From: Macrotrachela quadricornifera
Taxonomy: Eukaryota > Rotifera > Eurotatoria > Philodinida > Philodinidae
Length of the DNA: 64,000 bases
Assembly (NCBI GenBank): GCA_022393335.1
Contig: JAJEKB010000592.1
Span: forward strand, 296,053-360,052
Reading direction: 5' to 3'
Each line of letters starts with the position of its first letter. Position 1 is the stretch's first letter. The translations under genes were made by a program, and so were the position numbers. Below the pieces are notes generated by a model. The model was not told where the DNA came from. It was given only the letters and a program-made list of their open reading frames with translations, and did not search any database. This document shows positions 1 through 11,379 of the stretch, in pieces.

Positions 1-1576
1 AAATTAAATTTAGTTGACGTATTATTTTACTATGAATAAACTTCGATTTTGTCATTCTTTAGAGATTAAAATCTCCAATGATATAAGAATATATATATAT
101 ATGCCCTAATATAGAAAATTCTTTTTTTTTTGGTTCGTATTATATCTATAAAAATCTATCTTAAAATCCCTCTAGAGATGTATTCATTGTTTTCAATAGT
201 ATATCTAACAGCTTAAGAAAGAATGTTATAGACAAATCCCAAGATAGCTTAAAAGTATTTTTAAGATAATCGTCGAGTAATGTTACTTAAAACGTTTCTT
301 TTTTTTTTCTTTTCTATTAATCTACCTTAAAGAAGAAATATTTAACATATTGATTTCGATATTTCTTCTCCTCTTTTATATTCATTACGGTGTCAGCTGT
401 CTTTTCCTCTTGTATTTTTGTATTGTTCTGCAAAAACGAGACTGAATAAATGAAAGAATAGGCATGCAATGCAATGATGATCATAGTAATGATTCTGGCA
501 TTCGACCTCAAAAGTGTTTCTTTCTTCCTTTGATTCTTTTTTTACACGCAATGTATAATACTTGTCGTTCTTTCTTTTTTTTTTTTTATTCTTCTTCTCC
601 TACTAAATATTATATCATATCAATACTAAGCATATAAACGAATGTATGAAAAGTGCAGAATATAGTGTCGATCTCTTGAGAATTTCTTGTTGTTGAAATC
701 TCGAGGTTATAATTCTAAGGCTAACAATAATAGATAAGCATTGTCTATATCAAAAGATCAGAAGAGCAATAATGATGATGGAATGAATATTATGATATGA
801 TGGTATATCTAGAATAATTTGACATTGATCACTCGTCACACTAATAATATAAATAAAACATTGAAAATAGAATCTTAATTTTAATAAAAACAAGTCACAT
901 CTATTTTTAATCAAAATAAGAAAAAAAAAGAAAAAGAAGAAATAATGACACTTATTCCGGTTGTATTAAAGTTGTAATTCAGTTTATTTTAAGATTTGTT
1001 CTGCTCCTCCTTTTGACGGATATAGGCGGTTTGTTTTCGTTCAACTTTCAAAAATGTCAAAATAAGAGAAATAAAATATAGAGAAATACATTTATCTATT
1101 TCGATTTTTATACGTGTCAAAAACACAAAAAAAAAAAAGATGACATATTGAGACAGTCGTTATTCTCTCATTTTTTTCTCTTTTACATTGCTGCTCTATG
1201 CACACTTCTATGACAGGAAAAACACATCAACTAGTGCTTAACAAGAATAATATTTATCACTGCCGCTAGCAACATTCAGAGAGAAAGAGAAAGAGAAACG
1301 AAGAAGAAGAAGAAGAAGAAGAAGCCATCCACCAAAGAACGAGAAAAAGAACAGTAAAACGATCGAGAAAAAGAGAGAAGAAAAAAGATTTGATTTATGC
1401 AAAGCTCATTTTGTTACTAAAACTAAAACAAAAACCAAAGACAGGAAAAAAGACTACACACGTTCTTTCCTATCTTGTCGTGTTCAATTTCCCACACTCC
1501 TTTTTCCTTCACTCTTCCCTCTCGATATCTATCTTTTCCTACATACAACATTCAAGTCTACCGACCATAATAAGTC
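1..1576. other. Upstream AT-rich region, no gene seen
   Basis: No supported coding exon is visible. The stretch is AT-rich with T and A runs. A purine-rich patch near 1280-1390 includes an (AAG)n run of about eight units at 1299-1324, just upstream of the first coding exon of the RGS gene, so the 3' part is probably promoter or 5' untranslated sequence of that gene. Small open frames here do not continue through splice sites into the gene. Confidence 0.6.
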
Positions 1577-4500
1577 ATGATGTCGTCTGAGATAACATCT
1601 CATCGTCCTATACAAAAATTTATTAAGGCTAAGGTATAAAGATCAATAGAATAATACTTGATCTTATCTGATCAATTGATTTCTTTTTTTAATATATATA
1701 TATATATATTTTTTTTTCTATTATATTTATTTAGTCACTTGCAGTTACTGATGAAGAAACTGGAGATTTATCAGCAACACGTTTATCTATATCAAATTCT
1801 TTAACTAGTGTTCATAAACAATGTGAACAAGATGATACTGAAGCAACAAATAAACTTTTAGAAATTGGTCGTGTTGCTTCATGGGCTGTTGGTTTTGAAA
1901 AATTGCTCAATGATGATATTGGTTTACAGATATTTAATGAATTTTTAAAAAAAGAATTTAGTCAAGAAAATATACAATTTTGGATTGCATGCGAAAAATT
2001 TAAAAAATTATCAGATCCAGAAGAGGTTAGAAAATAATCTTAACTAAAAATATATATTTAGAATATTTTTTTTATTTTTCTAAAGATTCGTCATAAAGCC
2101 AATTTAATTTGGTCAACTTATTTACATGATACAGATGATGGTTCATGTCCAATAAATATCGATAGTCGAACACGACAAGAATGTCAACAATCCTTGTTAA
2201 ATAAACCCAATGCCCATGTATTTGAAAAGGCTCAAGCTCAAATATTTCAATTAATGAAATATGATTCATATAGTAGATTTCTTAAATCAAATATGTATAA
2301 AGATTGTATTATGAATGAAATGGAAGGTAAAACTATACCATATATAAAACAACAACAACAAATGTCATCAAGTACTGACGATAGATCAAAAACACTTGAT
2401 TCACTTGTATGAAATTAAAAATAAAAAAAAAAAAGAAAAGAAAAGAAAAATAAATTATTTTTAATTCATTAAAAAATTTTCTTTTTTATTTAGACAAAAT
2501 TGAAAGAAGATGAAAAAAAAGATAAAAAACGAAGTCCACTTTTACCTTGGACAAAAGGTAAAAAAAAACCCATAAAATAAAATAAAATTTTACATAATTA
2601 AATATATTTTTTATTATTCATTATTTTAGCATTTATTAAATGGAAACGTCTATCAGGTTTGTTGATATCTATAAATCTTCTTCATTGTTGTATATACACG
2701 TATATATGTTTCTTGATTAATTTATTTTTTATTCATTCTCAATTTATCTAGCTACACCAGAGACAAGCAAGTTTCTTTTTTTTTTATTCTTTTCTTTTTT
2801 TTGTTGATGTTCTGCGTCTATACACATATTTAAAAAAAAAAACCTAGTTTGTCTAATTAATAATTTTAAAAATATATATATATTTTCTTTTTTGTTCTCC
2901 ATCTAATCGTGAAAATTCGAAAAAATATCTCGAATCACGACTAGATAGAGTAAAATGATAGTAATCATCATCAGTTTGTGCTGTTGCTACTAATAATACT
3001 ATCGTTATGCTATTTGCTATTACTAACCGTTTTCGTATGTTGATAGCTTCGTGTCAGTTGTTTGATGCTCTGCATGTGAATGAGATGTGAACAAAGATTA
3101 ATGATTAATCGATTTGACCTATTCTACTGTTCAAACACATGCATATATATACATATACACTTGTAAACTAAACAAATTAAATGAGCATGTCACCAATTAA
3201 TATTACAAAATGCGTGAAATATTATCAAAGCACTATATATAAACATATTTTTGCACATTATATATATATTTATATAATACGTTTATTTTTTTTTATAGTA
3301 ATATTAATTTTCATTATTGAACTCTATAATACAAAATAAGACAAAAGTGAAAATTAATAATTATCGTAGAACCTAATTCATCGTTTTCTTTTTTTTTCTT
3401 TTAATTAACCTATATTATACACATATATATATGTATATTTATATATATATTTACACTTATGTTACATATATAATTATCACACGATTCTAATCGTATTAAA
3501 GAATCGATACTAGATCCTCTCTTCGTTGCAGTGTCAGCCTCGGCGAGTAACACGCTCAACGAAGATTCCAGTGATGAATAGTGTACCGCGCTCGCATACT
3601 TTCAGTGCCTTTTCTACTTCTATTCAGGTAGATAAAATACGCATTTAAACCTTCACATACCTTTATTCTATATATATTTATTCAAAAAAAAAAAAAAAAA
3701 AATTTCCTCATCACATTTAATATATTTGTTTTTGATTAATTAAAATTTATAATAATTTAAATTTTTCTTTTGTTTTTTTTTCTAATATTTAGTTAAACGT
3801 GATACACCCTCATCTTTATCTAATTTACATCATCAAACTGCTAATGCTAGTACAAATACTCCAATACATGAAAATCTATGTTTATCACCATTTCTAACAT
3901 CATCAATGACAAGTAAATCAGCTTCAACTGAATTAGGAGGAATATCAATAACAGCAAGAATTGGTAGTGCATCATCATCATCATCTTCACTAACAGCAAC
4001 AGTAAATAGTGGAAATTTATCAAATAAAATAAATAAACTTCCATCACATATAAATCAACAAGATTCTTCAACGTTTAATTTTATTTTACGTACTGAAACA
4101 AATCAAGATTCACCTTCATTTACTGAAAAGAAATGTATAAATGTTAGTTAAATTTATTTTTAATTTTAAATATTTTATATATATATATATATTCTATAGG
4201 ATAATTCTTCAATACCATCAATAGATTTATCACGTTTTTGTCGTTTTATATTTCCTGATCAAACAACAGCTTTACTTTTAACACATAATTGTACACATCA
4301 AACTATACAACAAGCAATAAATCGTTTATTTGCTAAACGTGGAATAACTTGGTATAGAACTGAATTATATTCAACATCTTCAAATGATCAGGTAAGAAGA
4401 AAAAAAAATAAACAAATATTTATATTTTATTTATCCAAATTATTATATTGAGCAAGTGCTAATAATGTTACTGAATATGTATAAGGCTGAGCAGACCAAA

Positions 4501-7500
4501 AAGGAAATTCTCCACCTGGTACATTATATCCTTGAAATGTTGTTGGTGTTGATACATTAAAATGTTTTTCATATATCATACGTTGATATACTGTTTCGTT
4601 AATATATCCACTAACACCAACAATTGTATCAACAAGAGATTGATTATTAATATCAAAATGATTTGGATCCAAAACAGTTCCATTTAAATATTGATAAATA
4701 TTTGCTGGATACCAAAATGGTAATTGATTAAAACCTTTAACAGAACCAGAAAAAAAACAATTATAAGGTTGATATTTAAATGCATTTTCCATAAGCCATG
4801 ATATGGATTTATTAATCATAATTTTAATTGTATCAAGTTGTTTATCATTATTAATCCATTTTAATTTTCTTGTAGTTTTATCTAAATATGTAAATGATGA
4901 TATAAGTATATTAACAGTTTGTGCTGTTGAAAATATTCTATCTTCACCAGTTGGTTCTATTTTTCCAAATATATTTGTATCATTTATACCAAGAAAATCA
5001 TCATATGATGATTTATCTGAACGAACATTTAATTGAAAATATTTAACAACATCATTACGATATGCATCTGATAGAAGTGTATAAACTTGATTAAATATAT
5101 TTGGTATTGTTTGATTTTGTTGACGTGCTAATTCAAGAAGAAATAATGTACGTGAACCATACCAAAGAAAATTATAATGTGATGGATAATATACTTGTGC
5201 AAGATCTGGACGATTTTTCATTGAATTTTTTATTGACCATGATATTAATGATCCAGTTGATAAATATAAGGTCTAAAGATATATACATCTATTAATCAAT
5301 GTTTAAATCTATATGTAGAAATGTAGATATAATAGATAGTTCTTTGATGAGAAGGTCAAAAAATAGACATGTCATGCTAGACATAAATGCGTGTTTAAAA
5401 ATAAAAAGATATTTATTTTTTTCTACTTATTGTTATTCTGATGATTAATATATATAAAGTGAAAATTATTATTTTCTTATTTCTCTATACATGCATCATT
5501 TTAACGTATATCTTGATTTTATCACGGGACATATTTTAATAATATTAAAGAATTTTCTAAACAAAAAATTTCTTTTCTTATCGTGTATCACATGAAAATT
5601 CTATAGAGATTTCAATGAAAGTTTGTTAGGTTTCTTTTTTTTTGATTATATAACACATCTATTTGTACTTTGAATATAGATATTTTTTTGTTCTTTCTCT
5701 GACAGATGTTTATAGACTATTGACCTCCGTCATGAATTATTATCTCGATTAGATAAGATAAAAAATAAATTCGTCATAATTTCATCTAAGAGAAAACAGG
5801 TTATTATGTAACCTTATAAGAAAAATAAAAATAAAAATCATATTTACTTGCATATCTTCATTAAAATAATCTTTAAAATTAAGTAAATCATATATAATAG
5901 CACTTGTTATTCCATATAAAACATTAGCAGAAACAGTAACATCAATATTATTTAAATTAAATGGCATTCTTATACCTTTATGTGCAAAATTTCTAACTTC
6001 AGTTATATTTTGTGCCCATGTTGTTGCTAAAATAGCATTTGGATTATCTCGTATAAAATCTCTTAACCAAAAATATGTTCTTGGATCAATTGTATTTTGA
6101 TCTAAATATGGACTTGATGGTCTATATGAATATCGTAATGTTAAATCAATTAATTTTTTCATATTAGAATTTGTTTGTACCCAACGTGTATAAATTGATG
6201 GATATATATTTTCTAATAATTTTAATTGTACACCTAAACCAATATTTAAATATGTATCATCAAAATCTGGTGGAATTTGAAAAACATCTTTAAATGTTGA
6301 ACTACTTTCACGTAATTTATCAATTAATTCTGCAATATTTTTTATTCCAAGAATTTTTAATATATCTTCAATAATAAGAAGATTTTTATCTAAATCAATA
6401 ATTAAATAACGTAAATTATCTGGTGTTGATTCCCATGTATTTGTTGTTTGATTATATGTTTGTGACCAAAATGTCATTAATGGTACAGATAATTCATTTT
6501 GATTATAATCATGAAATGTTTCAATTGCATCAATAGCTAATGATAAATGTTCTGTATCAATTACTTTTGGAGCTTGACCATACATATTTGCATCTAATAA
6601 TACAGCTGTTATCCAACTATAGAAATAAAACATTTTATTTTTTTTTTTTTTGAAGATTCAAAATTAATATAAACATACCCAGTAGCGAACATATTATTAT
6701 CAAAAACATAAATGTATTTATTTGTACGTAAATCAGCTTGAAATGGATTACCAAAAAAATCTAAACGAATTTCTGAACGATAAAGACCTAACTTTTTTTC
6801 CCAACGTGGAAATTCAAAATCAACTGGTTTTAATACCTAATAAGAACAAAAAAAAAACATAAATTAAAATAAAATTCTTATTTACTTGTTCATCACTAAT
6901 TAATTTAATTAATTTTTTCATAACTTGTTCAATTGGTTGATCTGCATTTGTATAATAAATACAAATACAAAAAAATAAATAAAATATTTTATATAATAAT
7001 ATCATTTTAAATCCAAATATATGTGTATATGTGTTTTTTTATTATTTCGTTCTTACGTTTTTATACTCACATATCTAATGTTATCTAATTGTTTATATAA
7101 TTGACTCATCAAATTTTCTTTTTTTTTGTTTTATTATTTTAGCAACCAATTGATATTCAAGAACCATTATCAACATTATCTGGAAAAGAAATCCATGTTG
7201 AAACACGTATACTTATACGTATTGATTTTCCAATGAAAATTTTATGTGTAAGATGTGATCCAAAACGAACACTTTTACAAATTTTACAACCGATTGTTGA
7301 TAAACTAAAATTATCTATTGGACAATTTGTTTTTTATGTTGTAGGGAATAAATAACATAAATAATTATTCTTTTTGAAGAATTTTTTGTTTGTAGAATGA
7401 TTCATTGATACCACTTAATTTAAATGATATAGTTGGAAATTATGATAATCAACGAATTTTTACATTAACTAAAACAGCTTCAGGTGTAGGTAAGTTAAGA

Positions 7501-7899
7501 AAATTTATTAAAATAAAAAAAGAAATATTATTAAATTATTTTAATGTTTTTCTTTTTTAAAAAAAAAAAAAGATATGTCAAGTAGGCAAAAATTAAAAGC
7601 AACAAATGATATATTTGAAATGATATCAGAAAATGATGAAGATATTAAATTTGATGAATGTGGAATTTTAAAACCAGTTACATTATCAAAATCAACTATT
7701 GTGGTTGTATGTATATTAATTTTTATTTTAAATATTTTATTTTAATTTTATAGTCAAATGATGATTATCCTCATTCACCAACACCTGAAACATCAGCAAT
7801 ATGCGATAGTGATCGTATGTTTTTTTTTTGGTAAAAATTAATTACTAATAAAATATATGTTTTTTTTTTATAGAAATTTATTGTGGTCCTAAACGGTGA
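1577..7899 (+). CDS. RGS12/RGS14-family regulator of G-protein signalling
   Basis: Twelve exons: 1577-1633, 1735-2025, 2086-2406, 2494-2557, 2630-2656, 3793-4142, 4200-4391, 7143-7340, 7396-7489, 7573-7706, 7754-7814, 7874-7899. They join in frame to 604 residues. Residues about 66-190 form an RGS domain (begins [12 protein letters not shown]; includes [11 protein letters not shown]), which in this family speeds GTP hydrolysis by Gi/o alpha subunits. Residues about 380-500 hold two successive Raf-like Ras-binding domains, the arrangement typical of RGS12/14. A short acidic helix near 543-562 ([20 protein letters not shown]) sits where a GoLoco motif is expected but lacks the usual DDQR end. 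No PDZ or PTB domain precedes the RGS domain, so it is more RGS14-like. The intron 4392-7142 contains a whole gene on the other strand. An alternative exon is annotated at 3532-3627. The start is the first of two adjacent ATGs. Confidence 0.87.
3532..3627 (+). other. Candidate alternative (stop-containing) exon of the RGS gene
   Basis: A 96-base block of roughly 50% GC in very AT-rich intron sequence is bounded by a good acceptor (...gttgcag) and donor (|gtagat). Spliced after exon 2630-2656 it would be read in phase 1 as [16 protein letters not shown] followed by TAG, giving a short protein with the RGS domain but without the Ras-binding domains. A second frame (starting [11 protein letters not shown]) is open throughout but does not match the phase of the flanking exons. 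A possible 19-base microexon lies at about 2751-2769. Function is inferred; no transcript evidence is available here. Confidence 0.5.
4427..7005 (-). CDS. Secreted protein of unknown family, nested in an RGS intron
   Basis: Four exons on the minus strand, 7005-6886, 6836-6679, 6616-5848 and 5272-4427, join perfectly in frame to 630 residues. The N-terminus ([21 protein letters not shown]) looks like a signal peptide, and many N-x-S/T sites (for example NQT, NGT, NET, NVS) suggest a glycosylated secreted or lumenal protein. There is no later membrane segment. The composition is rich in aromatic residues and Asn, with conserved-looking stretches such as [19 protein letters not shown] and [19 protein letters not shown] do not recognise the family; an enzyme of (alpha/alpha) barrel type is only a guess. 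The gene lies entirely inside the RGS intron 4392-7142 on the opposite strand. The 575-base intron 5273-5847 is long for this window and shows no coding features. Confidence 0.82.
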
Positions 7900-9186
7900 T
7901 TTATCTTGTTGGTTTAATATTTTTGATGATTATTGAATTTAACACTACCCGGTGTTAGTTTATTTATATTATCGATGATTAAAAACCAAAATAAATCTTT
8001 GATGTACGAAGAATACTTGTCAAAATGGCATGGCAAATTGTTTCCAATTTGATTTTCCTTAAAAAAAAATCAATTCCTATCCTACACAATCAATGGTGCT
8101 ATCTTGTGTATCCGTGGTGGTGTCATTGTCTTTGCGCTTGTGTTCATATCATCAAAGAATTTCCTTTTCTTTTGTCACTTTTACTGTGTTTTTCTTTTTG
8201 TTGTCATATCCATTTCTTTGGTACAAAAAAAAGATTTTTTCTTTTTTCTTTTTGTTCATCTTGTTTATTATCTGTATGTCAATATTTTTCCAGATTTGAC
8301 ATTGTGTCAGTGAGTGTGGAAGTGATTACGTGTGCATGTGTGTGTGTGTGTGTGCGTATGACAAAAATTGAACAGTACAAATTAAATCAGAAAACAAATA
8401 TATATACATAATTACATTTGTAAATAATTTTCTATTCAAATTGTTATTAGAATTTTATAGGAATAGATCTTTCAACATGTATTGTTGAAAATAATGTTGA
8501 AGGATTTTGAGTACAGATTATAAACATATTTAAATATTTTATAACGAATATATTGAGTTTATGCAAATAAATATAATTTATCAGAAAAAAAAATGAAAAC
8601 TATTGTTATAAATAAGTAACTATCAATATCTTCTAACAGAAAGGATTTTATCTGTTACTATTTTGATTTATAATATTTCACTGCAAATGTTTCTTCATTT
8701 CTTAAGTTAATAAGAATTCTTTTATTTTGTATTAATGAAATTGTCAGAATCGAATAATAGCTTTTATGCTTCATTAAAAAATGACTAACATTTTTACTAT
8801 CGAATTAGTTCGTTTTTTATTCAGTTTATCTAATTCATCACAAAACATTTCTTAAAAGCGATTTTTATTATTTATTTAAAAGAAAAACGAAAAACATCTA
8901 AACAGAGTTTATCCATTGCAAGCAGACAGAATAGCCGATAATGTTATGCATATATATATATATAATAAAGAGATAATAACGAACAAAAAAAAAAACAAAA
9001 AGATAAATGCCTATTAAAAAAATGGATATGCATTGCTATATAAATTATTTTATTTATATATATACATGTCACTGTTACAAGTCTACATTGATCAATTTTA
9101 TAGTAACAATGTATTATCATTCAATTTGCGGTATTTTTTTTGATTTAAATAATTAACAAAACAAAAATAAAAATGACGAAAAAGAT
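7900..9186. other. Intergenic / 3' UTR region between RGS and PTP genes
   Basis: The region lies downstream of the RGS stop and downstream of the convergent PTP gene's stop. It contains AATAAA-type sites (for example near 7990), a GT run near 8336-8355 and T-rich patches. An open frame at 8025-8411 has no recognisable domain and is dominated by Phe, Cys and Ser from T-rich DNA; I do not consider it a gene. Confidence 0.6.
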
Positions 9187-11231
9187 TCAATGATTATGAT
9201 CATTATTCGAAGCATATTTAAATAATAATAATGATCCAGTAAATAAAGTTAATATACCAATAAATAAAGGACGACGATATTTTGTCGTTAATAGATAAAA
9301 TAATGATGTTTTATTATTATTTCCTAATATAGAAGAAGATTGTCGTTGTAATTTTGTTTTTATTTCATTAACTTTATTTTCAATAGCTTCATTACGTATT
9401 AAACGTTCTTGACGAAGACGTATAGATGTTTCCACATCATGTCTATAGTATACAAAAAACAAAACAAAAGAAAGAAATCTTTTTCTTTTTTTAATTAATT
9501 TTAAAAAAAAAATTCATACGGTGTAGTTATTATTGGTGATGATAATGATGGAGAACGATGTTTTAAATCTTCAGTTGATAATTTTAATCCCGATAATGAT
9601 AATAAACGATGTGCTGTTTTAGGTGATGGTTGATAATTACTTGCATTTGAATCAACTCTTTTCATTAATTCACAATTAATATCTTCTAATGTTTCACTTA
9701 AACGACTATTTGGCATTATATTATCTTGTCTTCCACATATTTTAGGATATTTTTTTGAATTAAAATTTTTTTCATTATCATCATTTTCACTTTCACTATC
9801 ACTTGATAGTTCAAAATCACAAGTGTTAAATGGTTGTTCACTTTGTTCAATTTGATTAAGAATTTTCATACCAGCAATAATAGCAATATAGGAAAACCTT
9901 TTTTTTTTGTTTTAAATATATTTTATTAATTACCTAAAAAAAAGAGAATCAACTACCTTAATTGTTCAGCTGTTTGAATAAGTCCTTGTCGTTGTGTTCG
10001 AATATGAGCAAGAATGTCAATTAATGATACATCACCGGAATTTTGTGTATGAGCAAGCTAAATAAGAAATATTTATTTTATTTTTAGTTTTATTTTATTT
10101 TACTATTTTTAATATTGAATCAACAAGTACAAATGTACCAGATCGACCAATACCTAAAGATAATTAAAAGAAATTTTGTTATTTTATGGATAGAAAGAAA
10201 AAAAAAATGATTTTACCAGCACTACAATGAAGAATAGGTGGACCATAACAAGAATCAAATGCACCACAATGACGAACATCACAAAGTAATTGTAAAAATG
10301 GTTCTGGAGTATGTGGAGCACCATGATCAGGCCAATCAAAATCTGACCAATGAATTAATGGACGAGATTCACCGGTCTTAAATAAAATTTTTGTTTTATT
10401 AAAATAAAAACAAAAACAAAGAATTCTTTTCTATTTATTTACTAAAATATTTATTAATTCAAATTTTCTTTGAGTATAATGTCGATATTGTCTTTCTGAT
10501 ACAAATGTTACTTTTAAATCTACATCATTAAATACAAGTTCAGATTCATTTTGATAGTCTGGATAATATAACCAACATTTACTCTTAAAAAAAAAAAACA
10601 AATATAGAAAATCGAAATTTGAGTGAAATGTCAAGTCAAATTTTTTGATAATTCTATATTAGTAAATGTTTAAATGATATAATACTTACAGTTCCTTTTT
10701 CTATCAAATGAGTTAACATAATAATCACACGGGTATTTTGTTCCCAAACCATTTGCCAAAAATGACTTGATGTTGTCTTAAGTGGTCCCTAATTTGTTTT
10801 ATTTTTTTTTTTATAAAAATATATAATAACGAAATAAATCAATAAGAAATTTACTTGTGTAAGAATATATTTTCGATTAGCAGCAGGTACTTGAACATAA
10901 TTTGCATTAATATAATCATTTGAACCACGCATTAAACGTACACGTGTATCATCATCTAATAAAATGAAATATATATGTTCCTTTTTTTTTTAAATAAAAA
11001 TTTTTACAAGGTAAAACATCACGAAATCGATTCAATTCTTGATTAATAGCTAATAATGCCGTATCATTTTTTTTATTTAATAGTTTAATATTATGATCAT
11101 TTGCAAGTTTCTAGACAAAAAAAAAATAAATAAATAAAAATTTCTTAAAATAAAATTAAACTAACATGAAATATTCTATACCATCCACGTTCTTGTTCAA
11201 TTTTCGAAAATTCTTCTTCAATATGTGACAT
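9187..11231 (-). CDS. PTPN1/PTPN2-like (PTP1B / Ptp61F) protein tyrosine phosphatase
   Basis: Ten exons: 11231-11166, 11110-11008, 10955-10855, 10788-10690, 10583-10443, 10376-10217, 10153-10104, 10057-9957, 9897-9520, 9442-9187; 484 residues. The phosphatase domain covers residues about 5-285 and carries the family motifs: NDYINANYV (pTyr loop), WPDHGAP with general acid Asp187, [12 protein letters not shown] with nucleophile Cys221 and Arg227, and QTAEQLRFSY. A Ser/Asp-rich linker follows, then a basic and Gln-rich stretch, and a C-terminal hydrophobic segment ([20 protein letters not shown]) with only seven residues after it, as in tail-anchored PTP1B at the ER. It would dephosphorylate receptor and JAK-type tyrosine kinases. 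Vertebrate PTPN1 is about 435 residues; the extra length here is in the linker. Confidence 0.93.
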
Positions 11232-11379
11232 TATTATTTTTTTTTTTTTAATATCTAGAATTAAAAATTCTTTATTTTATTGAATTCTTTAAAAGAATGG
11301 ACGGAATTAAAGAAAATACTACCACACAGACACACGAAAGAACAAAATGTGAATAAAAGAAAAAAAGATGAGATTCAAT

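Noticed and set aside
3847..4071. 74-codon antisense frame over an RGS exon
   Set aside because: Leu/Tyr-rich shadow of the Ser/Thr/Asn-rich coding strand (TCA and AAT repeats read backwards).
8025..8411. 128-codon plus-strand open frame downstream of the RGS gene
   Set aside because: Composition follows T- and GT-rich DNA (Phe, Cys, Ser, Val runs); no domain, no splice context, two overlapping frames are equally open.
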